Shown in pieces: positions 10,774 through 19,949 of a stretch of 64,000 nucleotides of DNA. The notes below the pieces were generated by a model that was given only the letters and a program-made list of their open reading frames with translations, did no database searches and was not told where the DNA came from. Origin of the DNA: Raffaelea ambrosiae (lineage: Eukaryota > Ascomycota > Sordariomycetes > Ophiostomatales > Ophiostomataceae); NCBI GenBank assembly GCA_002778195.1, contig PCDI01000001.1, forward strand, positions 3,621,869 through 3,685,868. The letters are read 5' to 3'. Each line of letters opens with the position of its first letter. Within the stretch, counting starts at the first letter, position 1. Made by a program: the position numbers and the translations under genes.

Positions 10774-10850
10774 CACGTGACCAAGGGTTAAGTCATGGAC
10801 GGGATAAACATCCGCCATCCCGAAGTTTAAGCGGATGGCTTGGTCACGTG
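10774..10850. promoter_or_regulatory. Large inverted repeat with two CACGTG boxes upstream of uL4
   Basis: CACGTGACCAAG at 10774-10785 and its exact reverse complement at 10839-10850 flank a 53-nt centre that contains a second pair, ATCCGC (10810-10815) and GCGGAT (10831-10836). CACGTG is the core site of bHLH factors such as Cbf1. The element lies 430-500 nt upstream of the uL4 start and about 110 nt beyond the GH28 stop. Confidence 0.5.
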
Positions 10851-10960
10851 GAAACACCACAACAGTGCATACAAGATGTGGACGAATGCATAATAATACG
10901 GTGTATTGTTCTGGACAAACTTCTGCCAATCCCGATCGCAATGTCTAGCTTTCTGTCTTT

Positions 10961-12626
10961 TCACCGGTTCCCTTTCAGCTGCTGCGGCCAGTTTGCCGGA
11001 CACGTCCCCGTGCACTGCAGCCCCGAGTCTGCCTGGTTCTGAATGTTGGAGCACAGCACTTTGGCCGTCCCGCCTGCCGCCGGCTGGATGTCGATGCCCT
11101 CAAAGTGGAAGCCCGTGCAGGGCGCGGCAGACGAGCAGTGGATGCCCGCCGCGACGTTGTAGCGACTGGTGCCGGTGATGTTCTGCCAGGTGACGTCGGA
11201 GATGGCGAGGCGGGACGAGTCGCAGCCGTTGCCGGAGTAGATGCAGGGGGTGACATAGATGGGCTGGTCGACGTGGTCGACGACGAAGTTTTTGAACGTG
11301 ACGTTGCGGACGTGGCCGGTGCCGGCATAGGTCTTGATCCAGGCGGCGTTGGACGAGTGGTGGCAGGCAATGTTTTCGAACCAGATGTTGTCGACGTAGT
11401 CGGGCTGGCCGGCATTGGAGCCGATGGAGCCGATGCAGGCACAGCCGGACTCGTAGCAGGTCACGTTGGAGACAAACACATTGGTGCTGTTTCCCTTGAT
11501 CGAGATGCAGTCCTGGGGAGGAAGGAGTTAGTGGGCTCTGCCTGTGTTGACACGAGTTGGATTCTTTTCTTTTTCTTCTTTTTTTTTTCTTGTGTTTCGT
11601 TGGGGCGCTCCCGCCACCATCACCACCACCACCACTTACATCACCACATCGCACGGTCCAGTTGGCAATCACAATGTCGCGCGAGTTCCACGTGTCGGTG
11701 CCGTCTGTGTTGACGGGCTTGTACTGCGACGTGCTCCAGGTGTCCATGTCCAGGTTGGTCATGGTCACGTTCTGGCTGTGCGCCACAAACGTGTGCCAGA
11801 ACTGCGCCATCCGCCAGGTGATGCCGTCCACAAACACGTTGCTGGCGTGCCAGATGGTCAGGCTGATCGGCCGCCCGTTCTGGTTGCCCTGGTTGCGGTT
11901 CTGGTCGATCCAGATCTGCCCGTTGCCGTTGAAGAGCGCCTTGCCGTGGCCGCGCAGCGAGATGTTGGTTCCGCCCAGCAGCCACGCCGTCGAGCGGCCC
12001 GCGTACGTCACCGGGAAGCTGTGCGAGAGCCAGTACTGGATGTTGTCGCCGCTCCACACAAACGTGCCCAGGATGTCAATGTCGCAGTTGCGCAGGTCCG
12101 TCGTGTTCATCACCTGGCGGATGCTGTACGTGCCCTCCGTAAAGACGATGTGCCCGTCGTGGCCGCACTGCTTGAACGCATCCAGGATCTGGGGCGTGTC
12201 GTCCAGGGTGGCCAACTCCATGTCTTGTCCGTACGTAGAGCCGTTGCCATCCACATCCCGGGCATGATGGGCCTTGGCCTTGGCTCGGGCTGCGGCCGCC
12301 GAGGCCGAGGCTTGGGCGACCGATATGGATGCTGCCGAGGCCGAGGCTGCGGCCGCCTTGCGGTCGTAATGAAGCGCGGCGTTGGAGCCAGGCTCTGGCC
12401 GTGGGTAGACCTCGAGAACCAGCGGAGTGGCCTCGGGAAGAATATGGGATGCCGTGTCCACAATCAACTGCTCTGGTTCCGCAGCCGGCGCCGGCGACCG
12501 TCGCTTCGCAGCCGCTGTGGCACTCAGGGGTGTCACTGTGCAAGTACTTCCCACCCGATGAACCGCGGCCAAGGCCGCTGGGCCCAAGAGGAGGCCAAAA
12601 AGGCAAGCAGCTTTCGGTGGATGCAT
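10961..12626 (-). CDS. Secreted glycoside hydrolase family 28 pectinase (rhamnogalacturonase/exo-polygalacturonase-like)
   Basis: Two exons, 12626-11640 and 11512-10961, encode 512 residues. A signal peptide (MHPPKAACLFGLLLGPAALA) is followed by an Ala/Ser/Lys low-complexity linker at about residues 88-120, then the right-handed beta-helix. GH28 motifs: NTDGTDTW near 303 and CGDDCISIKGNS at 327-338, with the intron lying exactly between the two Asp codons. The third motif reads SGCACIGSIGS instead of the GHG-SIGS of classical polygalacturonases, and the fourth reads WIKTYAG instead of RIK. This pattern is closer to rhamnogalacturonan hydrolases or exo-acting members. Role: extracellular cleavage of pectin backbones. 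The 127-nt intron (11639-11513) contains a GGT repeat. I started at 12626 because the upstream extension in the same frame has no ATG and would spoil the signal peptide. Confidence 0.87.
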
Positions 12627-13814
12627 TGTCTGGGGTTGTCCTTGGCTGCTTTTGCTCTGCTTCAAATTCCGGCCTGAAAATCAGAGTTCACGTTCAACTC
12701 CCCGGCGATTTGTAGAATAAGAGCCAGAATAGGAGAGAGGCTTCATAGTAGTATTGTTGAAGAAGCCGCATTATGCACGCAATATATCTCAAGACATAGT
12801 GCCTTCCTTGGTGGCTGAATTGCGCCCAAACCAGTCCGCAGGGCATTTGGGAAAATGCTCGTGGTTCCCTCTCGGCTGTTTTCGTTACGGAGGCGAGATC
12901 CGACCTCTCGTATGCGAGAAATAAATTGCAACGGATTTGCTTTAAATTCGCAAATATACAAAAATCCGGGGAAGCATAGGCGAATCGGGCAATACAAAGG
13001 AAAGGATTCAGACACCAACCGGCAGTTTTGGTAACTGCAATGAGGCCCTGGTCCAGTGTTTGCAGTACTACGGGACTGTGCGAAATGGGCCCAACACAGT
13101 TTACAACGGGTTACCTATTTCAGCACTAGCATTAATACGGGAAACCTGCAACTCACTTTTATGCAACTCAACAAGAACATCCGGAAACTACGGTGTAACC
13201 AACCAGGAGCATTGTCAGAAGGGAGTGTGAGGCAGTTGAGTGGCCTTTGTTGGTGGGATGCAACTTACCGTGGGCGTGTACACATAAGCCTTGTGAGCCC
13301 GCGATTTTTGCTGAAAGTGGTGATCTTGTTTGTTTATTGGCCTGTCTTACTGGTATCCTACTGACAGGTTCTCCGCTGCAGCGGTGTACGGATACCGATT
13401 CTAACAGGCTGCCCTGAGAAAGGTAAGCCCATCGTAACTATGACCACAATAAAGGTGGGGGGTTAGGCTGAATGAGGCTGTGGCCCCCCCCACGTTTTGC
13501 TCACATCTCGCAGGAGTTGTGAGCTTCAGACGGCGCAGGAATTTGACGATATATACTGTATGGACTCCGGGATAGAGAATTACAACAGCGGAGCCTTCTT
13601 TCGCCTTTGTAGATATACACGCACCACACGCCACACCTGCAGCAGGCCTTTTGAGTCCCGCATCCATTCCTTGTCATGCTATCGAAACTCTCCTTCCTAC
13701 GCCGTCGTAGGCATAGGACCAAGAGCAGAGATGAGGCGGCCCCGTCAAGCAAGCTGTCGACCAACGTGCAGGCAACACCGGCACCCAAACCGCCAACCAA
13801 GATAGAGGCAAGCC
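12627..13814. other. Divergent spacer between GH28 and HET genes
   Basis: About 1.19 kb, AT-richer than the flanking exons. Only short, non-conserved open frames. Presumably both promoters. Confidence 0.5.
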
Positions 13815-16274
13815 ATGTGCCACACCAGTCTCCTGTCACGAGCGCGTAGTATTAACAAAGTCTCTCCAAAAAAAAAGACGTGTGAACTCTGTGCTTGCCT
13901 TTCACCAATGGCGGGATCGTACAGCCGTGGAGATAGTTTGCACAAGCACATGCAGTATTGGGCTTTCCATGAACCATGCTCGACCTGCTCGTCGGCCGCG
14001 TCGGCCGCCGTCCATGTCTGCGGCTTCTGCAAGCACATGCGGCTGTTCCATATGCTCGTCTGCGAGAACGTGCTGGCAATGCACACCGAGATCGAGCTGG
14101 GCACATGGAAAGACATCCGCACACGTCGGGACCAAACAGGCTGCGTCTTTTGCGGCCTTGTCGACACGATTGTGGTCAACTTTACACACGTTGCCGTTCC
14201 CCGGGGCACGGACATGACCGATGCCCGGATCTCGCTGGACTGGATGGAGTCCAAAACCGACGTCCCTTCGTCGATGTTTTCCATCCTTCTCATCATCAAA
14301 TCCAATGCTGGCACCCACAGACACCATTTTTCTCTGGACAACGCGCTCATTGTCCATTCGCCCCAGGCCCGGACGGACGAGATCTCAGGGGGCGCCATGG
14401 GTCCGCACATCTCGTGGCAGCGCCTACGCAGCATGCTGCAGCAGTGCGAGTCGGGGCACGACGGGTGCCGTCTCGACGCGTCGCCGGCGGCCCTGCCGCC
14501 CGGGTTCTGCGTCATCGACGTCGAGCAGCGGTGTCTGGTCCGCGTCGACAGCAGCAACAGCGACGACGACGACGACGACGACTGCCGCTTTGTGGCCCTC
14601 AGCTATGTATGGGGTCAGCAGCCCGACCCGACGAAGCTCTTTTCGGCCAAGGGCAACGGCGCCGCGCTCATGCGCCCGGGCAGCCTCTGCGCGTCCCGGC
14701 TGCCCGAGGCCATCGAGGATGCCATCCAGGCCTGCACCCGCCTGGGCGAGCGCTTCCTGTGGGTGGATCGGCTGTGCATCGTGCAGGACGACGACGCCAT
14801 CCGGGACGCCAACATCCAGGCCATGGCCGGCATCTACACACGCGCCGTCCTCGTGCTGCTGATGACCGCGAGCGCCAATGCCGACACGAGCAGCCCCGGC
14901 GTGCGGCAACCACGGCCGTGGCCGCTCGGACACACGCAGAGAATCACCATGGGCCCGCTGACCCTGACGTCCCGGCTGCCGACCATCCAGTACCTTCTTC
15001 GGCACAGCCCGTGGTCGTCCCGCGGCTGGACGTACCAGGAGGCCGTGCTGGCGCGACGGCGCCTCTTCCTCACGCCGCTGCAAGCCGTCTTTGACTGCAA
15101 GGAGGGCGCCGTGTACGAGGACAGCGGGCGCTGCGGCGTCGTGCGGGACTACCACGGCACGGCCTACGAGCTGCCGCTGGCGTACCGCCTCGATCCGCAG
15201 TCCTCGCTGTTCGGCTCCTACAGCCGGCACGTAGAGAGCTACACCCAGCGCGCGCTGACGTTCGACATGGACATCCACCGCGCCTTTGCCGGCGTCTGCG
15301 TGGCGCTCTACGGCGACCACCCACAGGCCGTGCTGTGCAGCCTCCCGGCGCGCGACTTTGACTGTGCCCTGTTCTGGCAGACGCCGCAGCGGCAAGCCAC
15401 CCCGCGCGTCCCCCGCAGCGACAGCAACAACAGCAACAACAACAACAGCAACAACAACAACAACAACAGCAGCAGCAGCAAGGCCGCCATCCTGTTTCCC
15501 TCGTGGTCGTGGTCCCACGTCCACGGCCCGGCCCTGTACAAGCATGAAAACAAATGGTGCGGCGCGCTGGTGGCCTGGGCACGCGTGATGGAGGAGGAGG
15601 AGGAGGGGGGTGGTGGCAGCGGCCCGCTCGTGCCGCTCATCACGCACGCGAGTCCGACGGCCAGGATGCACGAGAACTGGCAAGTGGCTCTGGCGGTGGC
15701 CGCGGCGGAGGGCTGTCTCGAGAAGGCGGGCGCCGACCTGGGGACCCGCCCGCACTTCTGGGACATTGGCGCGGCCGAGGATCTGCAGGACGCATGCCGT
15801 CGGCGCTGGCCTACCTACAGCGACTACTGGGAGCGAGCTCTCGGCTCGCTGCCGCCGCTCCAGCTGGCCGATCTGCCGGGGCAGATGGCATCGCACATGC
15901 GGCCCGGCGTGCTGGCAGCGCGCGCGCAGATCGCCCGACTCCGGCTTCAAAGCCATGCCACGGATGCGCCCAATCTTTTCCACGGTGACACCAAGATCGC
16001 CAGTGCCAGCATAGACGCACTCTCGCGGGAGTTCTCCTTTGACATCCCCCTGGACGCCATGGCCATCTCCATTTACGGGACCGGTTCATACAGCCATTCC
16101 GACGCGTACTCTACGCCTATAGGCGAAGACCTGCTATCTGGTGCCGAGGTAAGTGTTCTATTGCTTATTACGCACGGACAAGCAGGCTGTTCCTACCGCG
16201 TCGGAGTTGCTCTGATACCACTCAAGGTTTGGGTATCACTGCCCCGGCAAGCAAAGGTTGTATGTCTGCAGTGA
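13815..16274 (+). CDS. Heterokaryon incompatibility (HET) domain protein
   Basis: Open frame of 819 residues. The N-terminal third has Cys pairs (CSTC, CGFC, CVFCGLV), as in many HET proteins. The HET domain begins near residue 258 with RFVALSYVWG, continues through LPEAIEDAI, GERFLWVDRLCIVQDD (about 314-329) and AGIYTRAVLVLL, and ends past SSRGWTYQEAVLARRRLF (about 400). PSWSW near 561 is another family mark. No WD40, NACHT or TPR partner domain follows. Family role: triggers cell death or growth arrest after fusion of incompatible hyphae. Two low-complexity tracts (seven Asp at about 250; Asn/Ser at about 535-556) are encoded by triplet repeats. The start is uncertain: an ATG at 13908 is also possible. 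A weak 37-nt intron candidate at 16150 would change only the last residues. Confidence 0.85.
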   Translation: MCHTSLLSRARSINKVSPKKKTCELCACLSPMAGSYSRGDSLHKHMQYWAFHEPCSTCSSAASAAVHVCGFCKHMRLFHMLVCENVLAMHTEIELGTWKDIRTRRDQTGCVFCGLVDTIVVNFTHVAVPRGTDMTDARISLDWMESKTDVPSSMFSILLIIKSNAGTHRHHFSLDNALIVHSPQARTDEISGGAMGPHISWQRLRSMLQQCESGHDGCRLDASPAALPPGFCVIDVEQRCLVRVDSSNSDDDDDDDCRFVALSYVWGQQPDPTKLFSAKGNGAALMRPGSLCASRLPEAIEDAIQACTRLGERFLWVDRLCIVQDDDAIRDANIQAMAGIYTRAVLVLLMTASANADTSSPGVRQPRPWPLGHTQRITMGPLTLTSRLPTIQYLLRHSPWSSRGWTYQEAVLARRRLFLTPLQAVFDCKEGAVYEDSGRCGVVRDYHGTAYELPLAYRLDPQSSLFGSYSRHVESYTQRALTFDMDIHRAFAGVCVALYGDHPQAVLCSLPARDFDCALFWQTPQRQATPRVPRSDSNNSNNNNSNNNNNNSSSSKAAILFPSWSWSHVHGPALYKHENKWCGALVAWARVMEEEEEGGGGSGPLVPLITHASPTARMHENWQVALAVAAAEGCLEKAGADLGTRPHFWDIGAAEDLQDACRRRWPTYSDYWERALGSLPPLQLADLPGQMASHMRPGVLAARAQIARLRLQSHATDAPNLFHGDTKIASASIDALSREFSFDIPLDAMAISIYGTGSYSHSDAYSTPIGEDLLSGAEVSVLLLITHGQAGCSYRVGVALIPLKVWVSLPRQAKVVCLQ
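14552..14581. repeat. GAC triplet repeat inside the HET gene
   Basis: Six to seven GAC codons encode a poly-Asp run just before the conserved HET domain. Likely length-variable. Confidence 0.85.
15416..15478. repeat. AAC/AGC triplet repeat inside the HET gene
   Basis: About 63 nt of AAC and AGC codons encode an Asn/Ser tract downstream of the HET core. It keeps the frame, so unit number could vary without loss of function. Confidence 0.88.
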
Positions 16275-16648
16275 GATAGCTGCCTATCAGGTGTAGATAC
16301 GTCTTCATGTGTTATGATAGAAGCATTCTTATTTACGAAATAGCCCAAGAAAGAAAGAATGAATAGAATGAAAAGAAAGAACAGAAAGGATAGACCCAAT
16401 CATAATATGATGCCTTTTACGGTTGTGGCGTAGCCAGCACAGAGTTATAACACAAAAACTGTGCTGTCCTCTGCAGAGGTGCTCAGCACCTGTGCTCGCT
16501 CTAAGTACGACATTGGATGGCAGAGGCAATCTTTTGTATAATAAAAACTATCTCTGTGGTATCAACATGTTCACGTTCATCTATCATTACTTAACCGAAG
16601 AAAAAAAGAACCATACAAATGGGACGGCAACCAGGAGCAAGGCTCCGC
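16275..16648. other. Convergent spacer between HET and Arg/Ser-rich genes
   Basis: About 370 nt with purine-rich AAAGAA repeats (16346-16390). No gene seen. Confidence 0.5.
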
Positions 16649-19600
16649 TCACTCCCATTTCTTCCACTCATCTATCAACTTCTTCGATTCTGCCTCGGTG
16701 GTGGGCGAGTCCCGCGGCAGACGGTCGAGTCTGTCCGTGATGTCGTCGGCAACCCGCATGCGTTCTTCGAGCTTCTGCTGCAAGAAAAGCTTATCGTTCT
16801 GCTGGCAAGCTCGCACAAAAATGTCTCTCATGCGAGGCGAGTACAGGTAGCACTGGGCGATGGGGAGCTCCTTGGACTCCTTGAAAAAGTCGCCAGCGAC
16901 CGTGCGGTAGGTGTTGACGTTCGGCAGGACAACCTCTTCAAAGCACTCCTCGCAGACGATAAAGTCGGGCAGCGAGCGCATGTAGTACCACCTCCGATTT
17001 CGTCTGGGTATGTCGCGGAAGCACTCGGGGATCTCGTTGATGCTCAGGAGCTTGTCGACGACAGGCTTCGCGTCCGCATACGAGTTGGCAGCGATAGCCG
17101 CTTCATTGGCGGATTCAAGAACACCAATGTATCTCCAGAGCCGTTTTCGGTCAGGGTCAAAATACATAGCACAGTGCTCGTAGACGTTGCGGCCATACTC
17201 GGTTCGCTGGAAGATTCCCTTGAGCCTGGGAAACAGAACCTCGATAGCAGTGACACACTGCTCGCACACGGCGAAATTGGGTACCGGCAAGCGCGTGACC
17301 GGGTCGATGATGTTGAACCAATCCGTAGTCCATCGCTTTGCTTTAAGACAGGGAACCTCGAGCTTTTCATCCCGGTCAAACATCGTCCGCAGCAGGTTCA
17401 GACTCGGGAGCTGGAGCTTCCTGCTGACAAAGTAGGCAACCTGGTACCAATGCATGGAGCCAAACATGCATCGCACCCTCTCGTGCCGGTTGAAGACGGA
17501 CGATGGGACAAACTCGTATCGGTAGGGCGATCTGGCAAATGCAGCTTCGTAGCAAGTGGGACAGATGTAGAAATCCAAAAATGGGGTGAGTGTCCTCCAG
17601 TCGTTGTACTTGGCGCTGAAGTCCTGTCGAGGGCACTCTGGAAGTCCTGGGATGCGCTTGTTGTAGACGTCTTCGCAATAATGGCGGTACGACGGTATGA
17701 GAGACAGGTCTGGCATTCTGTCAGGCGCTCGCTCTGGTGCTGCTGTTAGCCGATCAGCTGGTGGCCCGGCTTGTGGTGTCTCCTCTGGCGGTCGCCTTTC
17801 CTCTGGGAATTGTCTTTCCTCTTGACGTGCACCTGGAATATTGACGAAGAAGGCAGGTGGCTGATAGGAGTGGGATGTCGGAGCATTGGCGTAGCTGCTG
17901 TTGTCGTCGAAGAATCCAGATGAGCGTGGGAGAGCAGACTGCGAAGAATGCACACGCTGCATGCCGACTGCTGACCCTCGTGGCTCGTAAAGGCTCCCGT
18001 CGCGACTTCTCAAGGAGCCAGAGCCGCGAGCCGGAATGGAGATCGGAGCTGTGTGGGAAACGGGTATCGGCATGGGCAGTGTTGCCGCTCTGGACTGCAA
18101 GGGCGGCTGCAGTGGCGCGGCTCTCGAATTGAGGTCGGCCGCTGCATTGTGGACGATGCTAGGGGCACGGGAGCGAGACCTCGGACCTCGTGGGCGCTCT
18201 GTGTCAGAGGCTCGCACATGGCTCTCGGAGGATGAAGACGACGAGGAGTCACGCCTCCTGCGCCGCTCGGGCAGTGTTCTGGCTGTCGAAGAGGTGTTCG
18301 AGCTGAGTACATCGGCAGGGACAGAGCCAACCACCAGCGGGATGTGGGCTTGTGACTGTCTGGCGTTGGGAACTACCGTGGCGCCAGTAACCGTATTGTA
18401 CCGTCCACCACCGCCGCCACTGTAGCTGCCAGAGACAAATGGTTGGCGGGTGTCGGCATTCCCGGCGCTGACACTGCTGAAGGTGTCGTCGTCTCTGTAG
18501 ACTGGCCTCCGCTGGTCGCTCATCTGTCTCCGGAGGGGCGTAGAAGAGATGCTGGACTTCGCCCGCTCATCGGAGAAATGGCCATCGTCGGTTTTCGGGG
18601 GAGAGTCACGGCGCTTCCCATGCACAGACTCCCTTCTTATGGGCCTCTGGCGATCGCGACTGTCGCGATCTCGCGGGGAAATGTCCCGGTTATCGGATCG
18701 TGTGGGTGACTGGTTTTTGCGACTCTTATCGGGCGGCGATAGTGAGCTCCGGCTGCCGCGCGTACTGGTGCTGGTCTCGTCTCGCGACGACTGTCTGATA
18801 GAGGACCGTCTGGCGGGCTGCTCTGTCTCGTAGACTGACGAAGCGCGTCTTCTGTGGTACGACTCGGCCGAAGGGGCATGCCTGTCCGGGCGGTCATGTG
18901 ATCTCCTGCCCTCTGAGGGCGCCCGGCGACCACCGGACGTTGAACGTGCAGAGGGCGAGTCTCCCGATCCTTTCTTCAGGTCGAAGTAAGCACGGTCTCG
19001 CCCTTTGGTAGAATGTTTGATGATATCTGGGGAAAGAAAGTCGTTGTCACGGGATCCGGACCGATCACGGTCCGTGCGGTGAGAGCGGCCGCTCGTTGAC
19101 CGGTTGTCTGAGCGTGTCGCGGACCGGGGCCGCGTGCTCGAACGCCTTTCGTGGGTCACGTCTGTCTCGATCCGGGGAAGGTCGTTGCGGCTCTTGCGCC
19201 TCTCGAGCGGTGGTGGGTTCCTCGCATTGGCGTTCCCTGAAATCGCAGCAGCAGCAGCCGCTCCCGCTGCCAATCCAGCAGCGCCTGCCACAGCAGCCTT
19301 TGTCGCCTTTGTCGCACCAGACGGGGTAGCACTGCCTGACGCCGTGTTGGACTCGGAGTCTATTCTGGGGACTGTGAACTTGCGACAGGTGTTCGCCTCG
19401 TAGTCGCCGCCTCTTCCAGAGGCTCTATTGCTGCTGCCAGTAGGATAAGCACCGCTTCCGACGAGACTGGGCTCGGAGTCTGCTGCCACGACCTCGCTGC
19501 TCGCCGCACTGGCTGACTTGGGCAAAAGCACAAAGCGTCGCTCGGGGTTGTTCTCGGGCACGGGTATCAGAAGGGGCATTTGGTCGACAACACCGCGATT

Positions 19601-19949
19601 CCGGGCGCCTTCAGGGTCGGCTTTTGCTTGAGTCCCGCCTGGGATGTGCTCTCTCTTCAAAGCGTCTGCTTCATCTTCGACATATGCGTTTAGGGAGAAT
19701 CCCCGCTGTCTCCCCCTGCGAGGAGGGCGATATTCGTATCGGGATACGTATTCGGGGTCGTCACGGCGGCTCCTGTGCGAGCTCCTGCTCAGAAAGTCAG
19801 TAAATCGTCTGCTCTGCAGCCTGCTCCACGATCTGGGGCGCATTGCCAGCTGCGGCGGCGTCATATACTCACGGCTGAGAGCTGTAGGGCCTGGAGCTGC
19901 TATAGGACCCCCGTGGCGGGTAGCGGCGGTTGTCGTACCAGTCCGCCAT
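16649..19949 (-). CDS. Conserved fungal Arg/Ser-rich protein with a Cys-pair C-terminal domain, function unknown
   Basis: Two exons, 19949-19873 and 19784-16649, give 1070 residues. The first exon encodes MADWYDNRRYPPRGSYSSS; its GTGAGT donor and the TTTACTGAC branch with GAGCAG acceptor join the frames exactly. Residues about 30-690 are disordered, rich in Arg, Ser, Asp and Pro with many RS, SR and DR dipeptides, plus an Ala-rich stretch near 187-210 that could be mistaken for a membrane segment. From about 715 a folded domain begins (LSLIPSYRHYCEDVYNKRIP) with Cys pairs CPTC, CEQC and CEEC, which could bind zinc. I recognise the C-terminal pattern as conserved in ascomycetes but know no function. 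A longer open frame upstream of 19949 lacks an ATG and reads across the intron. Confidence 0.75.

Larger units (their letters stand above)
10348..10960. other. uL4 promoter and GH28 3' region
   Basis: About 610 nt. Holds the candidate uL4 leader intron and the CACGTG inverted repeat, annotated separately. Nothing else seen. Confidence 0.5.

Noticed and set aside
14424..15983. 519-residue minus-strand frame opposite the HET gene
   Set aside because: Antisense shadow; Ala/Val/Arg-rich with a poly-Val run that mirrors the AAC repeat.
16619..17749. 376-residue plus-strand frame opposite the Arg/Ser-rich gene
   Set aside because: Antisense shadow; no start context and no family pattern.
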